A DNA stretch of 5,449 nt from Planctomycetota bacterium (GTDB taxonomy: Bacteria; Planctomycetota; Planctomycetia; Pirellulales; Pirellulaceae), in NCBI GenBank assembly GCA_019347795.1, contig JAHWKS010000462.1:1-5449 (forward strand). The letters run 5' to 3'. The translations under genes and the position numbers were made by a program. The notes below the pieces were generated by a model. The model was not told the origin of the DNA. It searched no databases and saw only the letters and a program-made list of their open reading frames with translations. Positions 1 to 4,831 of this stretch are shown piece after piece (the stretch's first letter is position 1; each line of letters opens with the position of its first letter).

Positions 1-615
1 CAGCACCAGCGGCAAGTCCATGTGCGGCACTTGCGCCGTCCAGAAACCGACGGGACCGATCTTCGCCATCCCGCCGCCGACCACCACCGCAAACGTACAC
101 AGGGCCAGCGCTCCCGTGGTCGCCAGGGCTCCGGTGGGCGAGCCGGCCCAGGGGACCATGCCCAGCAGGTTGCACCCGAGGATGAAGAAGAACATCGTCC
201 ACAGGAACGGCAGAAACTTGTCGGCGTCGTGCTTACCGATCGCCGGCCGGGCCACCTCATCGCGGATGAAGAGGAGCATCACCTCAAAGAAGTTCCACGC
301 GCGTCCCCGCGGCCGGCCGCCGGAGGAAACGCGCTGCGCCAGCCAGATAAAAATCATAGCGACGACCAGCGCGCCGACCACCTCCAGGACCATGAACTTG
401 GTGATCTTGAAGTCGAGCGGCTCGAAGAGCTGGTCGAGCGGCTCGAAGCCGACGCTGATCGTGGCGATCGGCTCATGCGTATCCCGCAACTGCGGGATGT
501 GCAGCTTGCCGCTGCCGTCGGGCGTAAAGATGCGCGGCACTTCAAAGTACGTCGCATCCTTGACGTGCCCGATCAGATGGCTCGGTTCGAAGGGATCGCC
601 GTGTGCTTCCGCCAT
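1..615 (-). CDS. atpB: F-type ATP synthase subunit a (AtpB), 3' end outside window
   Basis: This is subunit a of the membrane Fo sector, which forms the proton (or Na+) half-channels next to the c-ring. The first 205 residues are visible, from an ATG at 615-613. A hydrophilic N-terminus of about 70 residues is followed by a membrane helix at about 71-94, an amphipathic stretch NFFEVMLLFIRDEVARPAIG (109-128), then the family-typical FLPFLWTMFFFILGCNLLG (134-152) with P155, and a further helix at about 165-187. The essential Arg of the a/c interface (aR210 in E. coli) lies in the C-terminal part beyond the window edge, so function cannot be fully checked. The gene is third in an operon, 13 nt behind the AtpI-like gene. 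No strong SD is visible (only GGA about 8 nt ahead), so translational coupling is plausible. The c-subunit gene would be expected next. A 16-nt repeat with 21-nt period duplicates FEPLD in the N-terminal region. Confidence 0.93.
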   Translation of the reverse strand, partial: MAEAHGDPFEPSHLIGHVKDATYFEVPRIFTPDGSGKLHIPQLRDTHEPIATISVGFEPLDQLFEPLDFKITKFMVLEVVGALVVAMIFIWLAQRVSSGGRPRGRAWNFFEVMLLFIRDEVARPAIGKHDADKFLPFLWTMFFFILGCNLLGMVPWAGSPTGALATTGALALCTFAVVVGGGMAKIGPVGFWTAQVPHMDLPLVL

Positions 616-628
616 AAAGCAGTCCGAT

Positions 629-1054
629 CTAGGTCCCGCGCGTCGGCGCGGGAATGCGGGGGAGCGTCAGCACCGTCCCCGCAATCAACGACCCGAAGTA
701 AAACGCCAACACGTAAATCGCGAAGCCCGCCTCCGCCAAGGCGCCGCCGCGAAGATAAACGATCATGCAAAACGCCAGCGGCACGCCCATCCTCAGAAAG
801 AACCCAGTCAGCACATCGACCAGGACCCACTGCGGCTGATGGAACAGCTCGTGAATCGCCAGCGCCGCGATCCCCGACAACGTGCATACGCCCGCGGCGG
901 CAACCACGCAGCCGACGCCGACGCGGCCGGAGAGCGCAAAAGCCACCGGCGTCGCCAATGCCGCCAGCACCAGCATCGCCGCAGCGAACAGCCCTACGCG
1001 CGCCAGCGGCCCGCGGCTGGCGAGATCGAATTGAGGCTGAGCGGTCGAATCCAC
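629..1054 (-). CDS. AtpI-like four-helix membrane protein of the ATP synthase operon
   Basis: This is a 141-residue, very hydrophobic protein with four predicted membrane helices at about residues 20-41, 46-67, 78-100 and 107-132, and short polar ends. Length and topology match the AtpI / ATP synthase subunit I family (about 125-130 residues, four helices), which helps assemble the c-ring. The segment DVLTGFFLRMGVPLAF (80-95), with a buried Arg in the third helix, resembles the conserved part of that family. Identification rests mainly on position, between the AtpZ-like gene and atpB, and on topology, because sequence conservation in this family is poor. The start is a GTG at 1054-1052 with AGGA 8 nt upstream, which supports this choice. 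The gene begins 20 nt after the atpZ stop and ends 13 nt before atpB, so the three genes look co-transcribed. A lineage-specific membrane protein of unknown role is the alternative. Confidence 0.72.
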   Translation of the reverse strand: MDSTAQPQFDLASRGPLARVGLFAAAMLVLAALATPVAFALSGRVGVGCVVAAAGVCTLSGIAALAIHELFHQPQWVLVDVLTGFFLRMGVPLAFCMIVYLRGGALAEAGFAIYVLAFYFGSLIAGTVLTLPRIPAPTRGT

Positions 1055-1074
1055 GGAAGCGATCCTGATTAACC

Positions 1075-1344
1075 CTACGGCGATTGCGACGGCTTCTCGG
1101 ACGGCGGCGCGGCGGGCGGTCCGCCGGCGATCTTTATCAGATGCCAGAATCCCAGCGCCATTCCCAACACGAAACCGCCCACCGTAAACACCGCCTTCGT
1201 CCCCAATCGCTGGTCAATCCAGTAACCGACCAGGCCGGGGACTACCATTTCCAACCCGATGATCATCACCCGCCACGCCCACCCGTAAGCAACCGCCATC
1301 GGCGAGCGACCGTCAGCGGACTTGGGGGGAGGCGGGTAGTCCAC
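1075..1344 (-). CDS. atpZ: AtpZ-like F0F1-ATPase accessory subunit
   Basis: This is an 89-residue protein with two membrane helices, at about residues 24-44 and 51-71. They are joined by a short loop carrying the family signature GYWIDQRLGTK (40-50), and the second helix is Gly-rich (GGFVLGMALGFWHLIKI). This matches the AtpZ / 'ATPase_gene1' family, found at the head of many atp operons. Family members are linked to ATP synthase assembly or to Mg2+/Ca2+ handling with AtpI. The C-terminus (74-89) is Pro/Ser-rich and probably disordered. The start is uncertain: GTG at 1344-1342 gives the 89-residue form, and ATG at 1299-1297 (residue 16) gives a 74-residue form that begins just before the conserved part. 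Neither has a convincing SD. It is the first gene of the operon, about 130 nt downstream of the predicted transcription start. Confidence 0.82.
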   Translation of the reverse strand: MDYPPPPKSADGRSPMAVAYGWAWRVMIIGLEMVVPGLVGYWIDQRLGTKAVFTVGGFVLGMALGFWHLIKIAGGPPAAPPSEKPSQSP

Positions 1345-1456
1345 GTCAACTTGAAGGAAATGCCGCGACCCACCATGACGGCCTCTAACTCGTTTCTGCA
1401 GCGTAAGTTAGGCCGCAGAGTCGGAGCGGGACGTCGCGTGGGAGGACGCGGGAGCA

Positions 1457-1476
1457 ACCGTCAAAACCGTGACGGT
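1457..1476. promoter_or_regulatory. Perfect 7-bp dyad at the predicted atp start point
   Basis: ACCGTCA (1457-1463) and TGACGGT (1470-1476) form a perfect inverted repeat with a 6-nt spacer. The dyad begins at the predicted +1 of the minus-strand promoter. It could be an operator or a 5'-terminal mRNA hairpin. The sequence does not tell which. Confidence 0.35.
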
Positions 1477-1482
1477 GCGGCC

Positions 1483-1511
1483 AATCTATCGCAAGCAAAA
1501 CGCCTGGTCAA
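1483..1511 (-). promoter_or_regulatory. Candidate sigma70-type promoter for the atp operon
   Basis: Reading the minus strand, TTGACC (1511-1506) is followed after exactly 17 nt by TAGATT (1488-1483). Each hexamer matches the sigma70 consensus well (5/6 and 4/6). Transcription would start near 1476-1477 and give a leader of about 130 nt before the GTG of atpZ. An A8 run on this strand (1541-1534) lies about 58-65 nt upstream of the predicted start, somewhat distal for an UP element. The call is from pattern only. Confidence 0.45.
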
Positions 1512-1707
1512 CCAAGGGGGGCGGCAATTCGTGTTTTTTTTCACAAAGTCTCGTCCATCACGCAAGTCGTTGTGGCAACGTGTTTTGCAGCAAGACCCCG
1601 AGAGCACGCCGGATTGCGGCGCCGTCGCAGTCAGCCCGACCTGCTAAGGTCTGCCCGTTTGTAGGGAGTTTTTCCCTCGGAACGTCCGCTTTCGGCCCGC
1701 CCGGTCA

Positions 1708-1736
1708 TTGCGTTTCTTGGACAATTCGGTTAAACT
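1708..1736 (+). promoter_or_regulatory. Weak sigma70-type promoter candidate for the DUF4912 gene
   Basis: TTGCGT (1708-1713) is followed after 17 nt by TAAACT (1731-1736), with 3/6 and 4/6 consensus matches. It would produce a leader of about 335 nt that includes the three hairpins between 1847 and 1938. The -35 is poor, so this is only a candidate. Confidence 0.22.
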
Positions 1737-1846
1737 CAGACTCATCGACGCTTTCTTTACAACCTTCCGAGGCGGCAGGACGGCGCACTCATTTGGAAAG
1801 GGTCGAGGCACACCTCCACGAGGCCATCCCACGGAGAAGAGGCAAG

Positions 1847-1872
1847 ACTGAAACCCAGTAAATCGTTTCAGT
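1847..1872. repeat. Inverted repeat, 8-bp stem with 10-nt loop
   Basis: ACTGAAAC (1847-1854) pairs perfectly with GTTTCAGT (1865-1872). A G-U and an A-U pair can extend the stem by two. No T-run follows, so it is not a clear terminator. It could be a leader hairpin or a protein site. Confidence 0.5.
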
Positions 1873-1899
1873 TTCACGCCTTCTGGCAGGTTGCCGCAC

Positions 1900-1914
1900 C
1901 CAGCCTCCGGCTGG
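1900..1914. repeat. Small hairpin, 6-bp stem with 3-nt loop
   Basis: CCAGCC (1900-1905) and GGCTGG (1909-1914) are separated by TCC. The hairpin is compact and GC-rich, and it is followed nine bases later by the next hairpin. Confidence 0.45.
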
Positions 1915-1923
1915 AAAGCCAAC

Positions 1924-1938
1924 ACGGGATTTTCCCGT
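1924..1938. repeat. Small hairpin, 6-bp stem with 3-nt loop
   Basis: ACGGGA (1924-1929) and TCCCGT (1933-1938) are separated by TTT. This is the third of three closely spaced hairpins in the upstream region of the DUF4912 gene, ending about 140 nt before its start codon. Confidence 0.45.
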
Positions 1939-2066
1939 CGCGACTCTTCATCTCATTCGGCCAAGGACTGCCGGGTGGGTATGGAGCGTTTTTGGGCCGG
2001 TCAGGGACGACGCTCAATCCACCAACTCCGCTGAGACTCCGCGCGAGCCTCTCAGCGCATAACTGC

Positions 2067-2072
2067 GAGGTG
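2067..2072 (+). promoter_or_regulatory. Shine-Dalgarno that decides the TTG start of the DUF4912 gene
   Basis: GAGGTG lies exactly 6 nt before the TTG at 2079-2081. The reading frame is open farther upstream (to a TTG at 1992), but that part has no SD and low-complexity content. GTG at 2070 is part of this SD and is therefore an unlikely start. Confidence 0.65.
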
Positions 2073-2078
2073 AAACCT

Positions 2079-3503
2079 TTGACTACCGCCGCCTCCTTCA
2101 CATCCCGCACGACCAAGGAATTGGCGGACATCGCCAAGAAAAAAGGGGTGCGGGGCTGGCACGCGATGCGTAAGGATCAACTGGTTCAGGCATTGGTCCG
2201 CTTGGAAAAAAAGCAGAAGTCGTCGGCCAGACGCAGTTCGGCCGGCGCGGCCAAGCGGAGCAAAAAGGGCGCCGCAGCGAAGAAGTCCGCCAAGCCGCCG
2301 GTGGCCAAGAGCAGCGCCCGCACCAAGCCCGCCGGTAAAGCGGCAAGGAACACCTCCGCCAAGAAGAGCACGTCCGCCAAGAGCGGCGCCCGCTCGCGGC
2401 CTCCGGTGGCGAAGAAGGCCAGCCGTCCCCAGCGCAAGTCGGCGTCGCCCCGCGCGAGCGGCAAGGCGTCCGTCGCCAAGTCGTCGGCGAAGGGTAACGC
2501 CAAGGCGAAGTCGCGATCCGGAAAACGCGCCAAGACCAAAAACCCCGTCGCACTGCGAAAGATTCAGGAAGGCGCCGCCCGTCGCGAGAAGCTCAAGAAC
2601 CTCGCCTTCGCCAGCGAAGCGGCGCGGCGCCTGGAGTCGGTCGAGAAAAAGGGCCAGAGTCGGCGCAACGGACAAGCCAAGGTGAACGGCGTTCACAAGA
2701 ACGGCCCCACCAAGGATCGAATCGTTCTGCTGGTTCGCGATTCCTACTGGCTGCAGGCCTGCTGGGACATCACCCGCCAAAGCGTGCTGCGAGCCCAGGC
2801 CTCGATGGCCGAGCATTGGCACAGCGCCCGTCCGGTCCTCCGGTTGATCGAGATGGAGGTGGGCGGCTCCACCAGCTCCGCCGAGCGCGTGGTCCGCGAC
2901 ACGGAGATTCACGGCGGCGTGAACAACTGGTACATCGACGTCCACAAGCCGCCGCAGGCGTTTCGGGTGGATATCGGCTACCTCGCCGTCGATGGCCGCT
3001 TCCACGTGCTCGCCCGCAGCAACACAGTCACCACGCCCGAGCCGGGCGGGGCCGACGCGGTCGATCGCAACTGGGCCGACGTGGCGGAGAATTACGAGAA
3101 GTTCTACGCCATGAGCGGCGGCTACACGAACGACAAGGGCGATCTCCAGGATGTGTTCGAAGAACGGCTGCACCGGCCGATGGGCGCCTCGACCGGCGCC
3201 CGTTTCGGGGCCGGCGCCGAGCGGATGCTGCATCGCGACCGCAATTTCCAGTTCGACGTGGATGCGGAGATCATCGTCTTCGGCACGACCCGGCCCGACG
3301 CCCATCTCACGATCTCAGGCGAGCCGGTCAAGGTGCGGCCCGACGGCACATTCGCCGTCCGCTTGGCGCTTCCCGACCGCCGGCAGGTCCTGCCGGTGAC
3401 CGCCTCCAGCCGGGACGGCGTGGAGGAGCGCACGATCGTGCTCGCCATCGAACGCAACACGAAAGTCATGGAAGCCGTGATGCACGACCCCAACGAACAA
3501 TAG
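2079..3503 (+). CDS. DUF4912 protein with Rho-N/SAP-like head and histone-H1-like linker
   Basis: This is a 474-residue protein starting at TTG 2079. Residues 11-44 (RTTKELADIAKKKGVRGWHA..) look like a Rho termination factor N-terminal / SAP-like helical module, a fold often used to bind nucleic acid. Residues about 45-180 are an extremely basic Lys/Ala/Ser/Arg-rich tract resembling eukaryotic histone H1 tails and bacterial Hc1-like proteins, probably disordered. Residues about 214-316 fit DUF4912: DRIVLLVRDSYWLQACWDI, a VLRL strand, NNWYIDV, and GYLAVDGRFHVLARSNTV. Residues about 389-460 form a beta-rich C-terminal module (FDVDAEIIVFGTTRPDAHLT, then VKVRPDGTFAVRLALPD) often seen behind DUF4912. 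There is no signal peptide or membrane helix, so a cytoplasmic, possibly nucleoid- or RNA-associated, role is inferred. The biochemical function is unknown. It stands alone in its operon and ends before an intrinsic terminator. Codon use in the linker is rich in AAG/GCC, as expected for GC-rich DNA. Confidence 0.85.
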   Translation: MTTAASFTSRTTKELADIAKKKGVRGWHAMRKDQLVQALVRLEKKQKSSARRSSAGAAKRSKKGAAAKKSAKPPVAKSSARTKPAGKAARNTSAKKSTSAKSGARSRPPVAKKASRPQRKSASPRASGKASVAKSSAKGNAKAKSRSGKRAKTKNPVALRKIQEGAARREKLKNLAFASEAARRLESVEKKGQSRRNGQAKVNGVHKNGPTKDRIVLLVRDSYWLQACWDITRQSVLRAQASMAEHWHSARPVLRLIEMEVGGSTSSAERVVRDTEIHGGVNNWYIDVHKPPQAFRVDIGYLAVDGRFHVLARSNTVTTPEPGGADAVDRNWADVAENYEKFYAMSGGYTNDKGDLQDVFEERLHRPMGASTGARFGAGAERMLHRDRNFQFDVDAEIIVFGTTRPDAHLTISGEPVKVRPDGTFAVRLALPDRRQVLPVTASSRDGVEERTIVLAIERNTKVMEAVMHDPNEQ

Positions 3504-3520
3504 AAACCAGCAATAGAAAC
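3498..3520 (+). repeat. 10-bp direct repeat at the DUF4912 stop codon
   Basis: CAATAGAAAC occurs at 3498-3507 and again at 3511-3520 (13-nt period). The first copy contains the stop TAG. It may reflect a small slippage duplication. Confidence 0.45.
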
Positions 3521-3529
3521 GGTTAGCGA

Positions 3530-3643
3530 CGGGGCTTGCCCCGCGCGGGGTAAATCGAACTGTTATCGTCCAACCGCGCTCGCCCAACCGAGAGCGCGGT
3601 TGTTCTTTTGTCCGCTCGCGCGTCGCGCGCGGGGCAAGCCCCG
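3530..3643. repeat. REP/BIME-like pair: 18-bp perfect inverted repeat
   Basis: CGGGGCTTGCCCCGCGCG (3530-3547) recurs exactly, in reverse complement, at 3626-3643, with 78 bp between the copies. Each arm also contains its own near-palindrome GGGGC-TT-GCCCC, able to form a tight hairpin. Two head-to-head palindromic units around a short spacer in an intergenic region resemble bacterial REP/BIME elements or a very small MITE remnant. No transposase and no target-site duplication were recognised. Confidence 0.55.
3571..3611 (+). terminator. Intrinsic terminator behind the DUF4912 gene
   Basis: CAACCGCGCTC (3571-3581) and GAGCGCGGTTG (3592-3602) form a perfect 11-bp GC-rich stem with a 10-nt loop. 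TTCTTTTGT follows at 3603-3611. It lies 67 nt after the stop codon and sits inside the larger inverted repeat, whose arms could compete with or reinforce this hairpin. Confidence 0.75.
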
Positions 3644-3669
3644 CTGCTTACCAAGGATTGCCCTCCGCC

Positions 3670-3698
3670 TTGCCGCGGCGCCTGGCAATCGCTAGGAT
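3670..3698 (+). promoter_or_regulatory. Weak promoter candidate for larE
   Basis: TTGCCG (3670-3675) and TAGGAT (3693-3698) are spaced by 17 nt, each matching 4/6 of the sigma70 consensus. It lies downstream of the terminator and would give a leader of about 260 nt before larE. The position is sensible but the sequence is only moderately convincing. Confidence 0.25.
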
Positions 3699-3813
3699 TT
3701 CCCTTGGAAACTCCCTCTGCCATGCTCGTGTTGTTGGTGACGATTTTTTGGGGAGCCGATACGAGGTCCGCAGGGGACTGATTTTGTCGCCGGCCGCGCG
3801 TATGTCCTCCGCA

Positions 3814-3834
3814 CCGCTTCGCCCGTCGAAGCGG
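3814..3834. repeat. Hairpin, 8-bp stem with 5-nt loop
   Basis: CCGCTTCG (3814-3821) pairs perfectly with CGAAGCGG (3827-3834) around CCCGT. There is no T-run after it, so it is not an obvious terminator. It would lie in the larE leader if the upstream promoter is real. Confidence 0.45.
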
Positions 3835-3923
3835 AACGCGCGTGAGGAACCCGTGCCCCGGCTTCTAGGTCCCCCCTTATTGACTGCGGGCTCTCACAAA
3901 ACGCACTGCCACGGCATTACGGC

Positions 3924-3928
3924 GGAGG
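3924..3928 (+). promoter_or_regulatory. Strong SD placed for an out-of-frame ATG ahead of larE
   Basis: GGAGG lies 7 nt before an ATG at 3936-3938, ideal spacing. That ATG is not in the larE frame. The in-frame larE candidates are 18 nt (ATG 3947) and 39 nt (ATG 3968) from this SD. Confidence 0.6.
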
Positions 3929-3935
3929 ATTTTTC

Positions 3936-3971
3936 ATGAATGCGGAATGCGGATTGTGGAATGCGGAATGA
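3936..3971 (+). CDS. 11-codon upstream reading frame overlapping the larE start
   Basis: The frame from ATG 3936 encodes MNAECGLWNAE and stops at TGA 3969-3971. It overlaps the larE ATG at 3968-3970 as ATGA, a classic arrangement for translational re-initiation. It has the only strong SD in the area. The peptide is encoded entirely by a heptamer repeat, so it is unlikely to be functional in itself. If translated, it may deliver ribosomes to larE. It could also be an accidental product of repeat growth at the original start. Confidence 0.4.
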   Translation: MNAECGLWNAE

Positions 3972-3972
3972 C
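3938..3972. repeat. Heptanucleotide tandem repeat (five units) at the larE start
   Basis: There are five consecutive 7-nt units: units 1, 2 and 4 (3938, 3945, 3959) are GAATGCG, unit 3 (3952) is GATTGTG, and unit 5 (3966) is GAATG followed by AC of the coding sequence. Three of the units bear an extra ATG (3940, 3947, 3961) and the fifth holds ATG 3968. Because seven is not a multiple of three, a change of one unit changes the frame. Confidence 0.8.
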
Positions 3973-4831
3973 GCTTACCGAGAAGCGAAACTCGCTTTTG
4001 GAACGGCTGCGGGAGTTGCCGTCGTGTGCGGTGGCGTTCTCCGGAGGCGTCGATTCGGCGGTGGTCGCGATGGCGGCTCATCTGGCCCTGGGGGAGAAGG
4101 CTGTCGCGGTCACGGGCGTGAGCGCGAGTCTGGCTGCGGGCGAGCTGGAGGATGCGCGGCGACTGGCGGGGCTGATCGGCATCCGTCACGTGGCGCTCCA
4201 GACCGAGGAGTTCGCCAGCCCGGACTATGTGCGGAATGCGCCGGACCGCTGCTATCATTGCAAGACCGAACTGTACACGCAGATGGAAGGCGTGGCGGAG
4301 CGGCTGGACGTGGCGGCGATGATCAACGGCGCCAACGCCGACGACCGCGGCGACTGGCGCCCGGGGATGAAAGCCGCCTCCGAGCACGCCGTGCTCAGTC
4401 CTCTGGCCGAGTGCGGCTTCACCAAGGCTGATGTCCGCGAGCTGGCCGCTCACTGGGACTTGCCGGTGGCCGATAAGCCGGCGGCCCCCTGCCTTTCCAG
4501 CCGGGTCGCCTACGGCGAGGACGTGACGCCCGAGCGGCTGCACATGATCGACCAGGCCGAACGATTCCTCCGCGATCTCGGACTCCGCGAAGTGCGGGTG
4601 CGCTATCATCGCGGCGATCTGGCGCGGCTGGAAGTTCCCGCCGGCGCCTTCGAGACGCTGATCCATGAACAGACGCGGGCGTCGCTCATCGCTCGGCTGC
4701 GCGAGATCGGTTTCAAGTTCATCACGCTCGACCTCGAGGGCTTCCGCTCGGGAAGCTTGAATGCACTCCACGAGAAAAGTCTCGTGCAAATCCAAGTTCC
4801 GAAACCACCACTCCGAGGCAGCAAAGAATGA
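3968..4831 (+). CDS. larE: ATP-dependent sulfur transferase LarE (nickel-pincer nucleotide biosynthesis)
   Basis: LarE is a cytoplasmic PP-loop enzyme. It adenylates the carboxylates of the pyridinium biscarboxylate mononucleotide made by LarB and then inserts sulfur, on the way to the nickel-pincer nucleotide (NPN) cofactor used by lactate racemase-type enzymes. From ATG 3968 the protein has 287 residues (L. plantarum LarE: 276). Visible motifs are the PP-loop FSGGVDSA (residues 24-31), NGANADD (121-127), a CYHCK pair of cysteines (C95, C98), and KPAAPCLSSRVAYG (170-183) containing the sulfur-donor-type cysteine C175. The family-typical end DLEGFRSGSLN is at 255-265. The three cysteines match LarE versions that carry a [4Fe-4S] cluster rather than sacrificing a single cysteine. 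An in-frame ATG at 3947 would add seven repeat-encoded residues; ATG 3968 gives the usual MTLTEK-type N-terminus. No larB, larC or racemase gene lies in the window. The 3' end overlaps the antitoxin gene by 4 nt. Confidence 0.9.
   Translation: MTLTEKRNSLLERLRELPSCAVAFSGGVDSAVVAMAAHLALGEKAVAVTGVSASLAAGELEDARRLAGLIGIRHVALQTEEFASPDYVRNAPDRCYHCKTELYTQMEGVAERLDVAAMINGANADDRGDWRPGMKAASEHAVLSPLAECGFTKADVRELAAHWDLPVADKPAAPCLSSRVAYGEDVTPERLHMIDQAERFLRDLGLREVRVRYHRGDLARLEVPAGAFETLIHEQTRASLIARLREIGFKFITLDLEGFRSGSLNALHEKSLVQIQVPKPPLRGSKE

Larger units (their letters stand above)
1345..2078. other. 734-bp divergent intergenic region without a supported gene
   Basis: This region separates the atp operon (minus) from the DUF4912 gene (plus). 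It holds the atp promoter candidate and dyad, a G6 run (1516-1521), a T8 run (1534-1541), a weak plus-strand promoter candidate and three small hairpins described separately. Reading frames here (for example a 93-codon one on the minus strand at 1925-1644) show no domain, helix pattern or SD that would support a gene. No tRNA-like or known riboswitch motif was recognised. Confidence 0.6.
3644..3935. other. Gene-poor leader region upstream of larE
   Basis: About 290 bp without a supported gene. It contains a weak promoter candidate (3670-3698), a perfect 8-bp-stem hairpin (3814-3834) and the SD GGAGG (3924-3928). A 93-codon frame from 3658 has no recognisable domain and is best seen as chance in GC-rich DNA or decayed sequence. 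Confidence 0.5.

Noticed and set aside
20..1072. Two long plus-strand frames (about 350 codons)
   Set aside because: They are opposite to atpB and the AtpI-like gene, which have clear membrane-protein sequences. Arg/Pro-rich translations are typical shadows in GC-rich DNA.
1534..1541. T8 run as part of an intrinsic terminator
   Set aside because: No GC-rich stem precedes it on the plus strand, and no gene on that strand ends nearby.
1644..1925. 93-codon minus-strand frame in the divergent intergenic region
   Set aside because: No recognisable domain and no SD, and it covers the hairpin cluster. Nothing supports translation, although it is one of the few frames that does not overlap a real gene.
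1992..2078. Upstream extension of the DUF4912 gene to TTG 1992
   Set aside because: The added 29 residues precede the conserved head and have no SD, while GAGGTG with 6-nt spacing marks TTG 2079.
2052..3305. 417-codon open frame on the minus strand
   Set aside because: It is antisense to the DUF4912 gene. Its composition (Gly/Ala/Arg/Leu/His) is what the reverse complement of AAG/GCC-rich codons gives, and it has no domain or SD.
3658..3939. 93-codon plus-strand frame ahead of larE
   Set aside because: No motif, helix pattern or SD. It overlaps the promoter candidate, a hairpin and the SD of the next reading frame.
3938..3972. Heptamer array as a CRISPR array or iteron origin
   Set aside because: Units are 7 nt and directly adjacent with no spacers, and there is no DnaA-box or replication gene nearby. 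A simple tandem repeat explains it.
3917..4795. 292-codon open frame on the minus strand
   Set aside because: It is antisense to larE, whose PP-loop and cysteine motifs make it the real gene. The C-terminus of this frame only translates the heptamer repeat.
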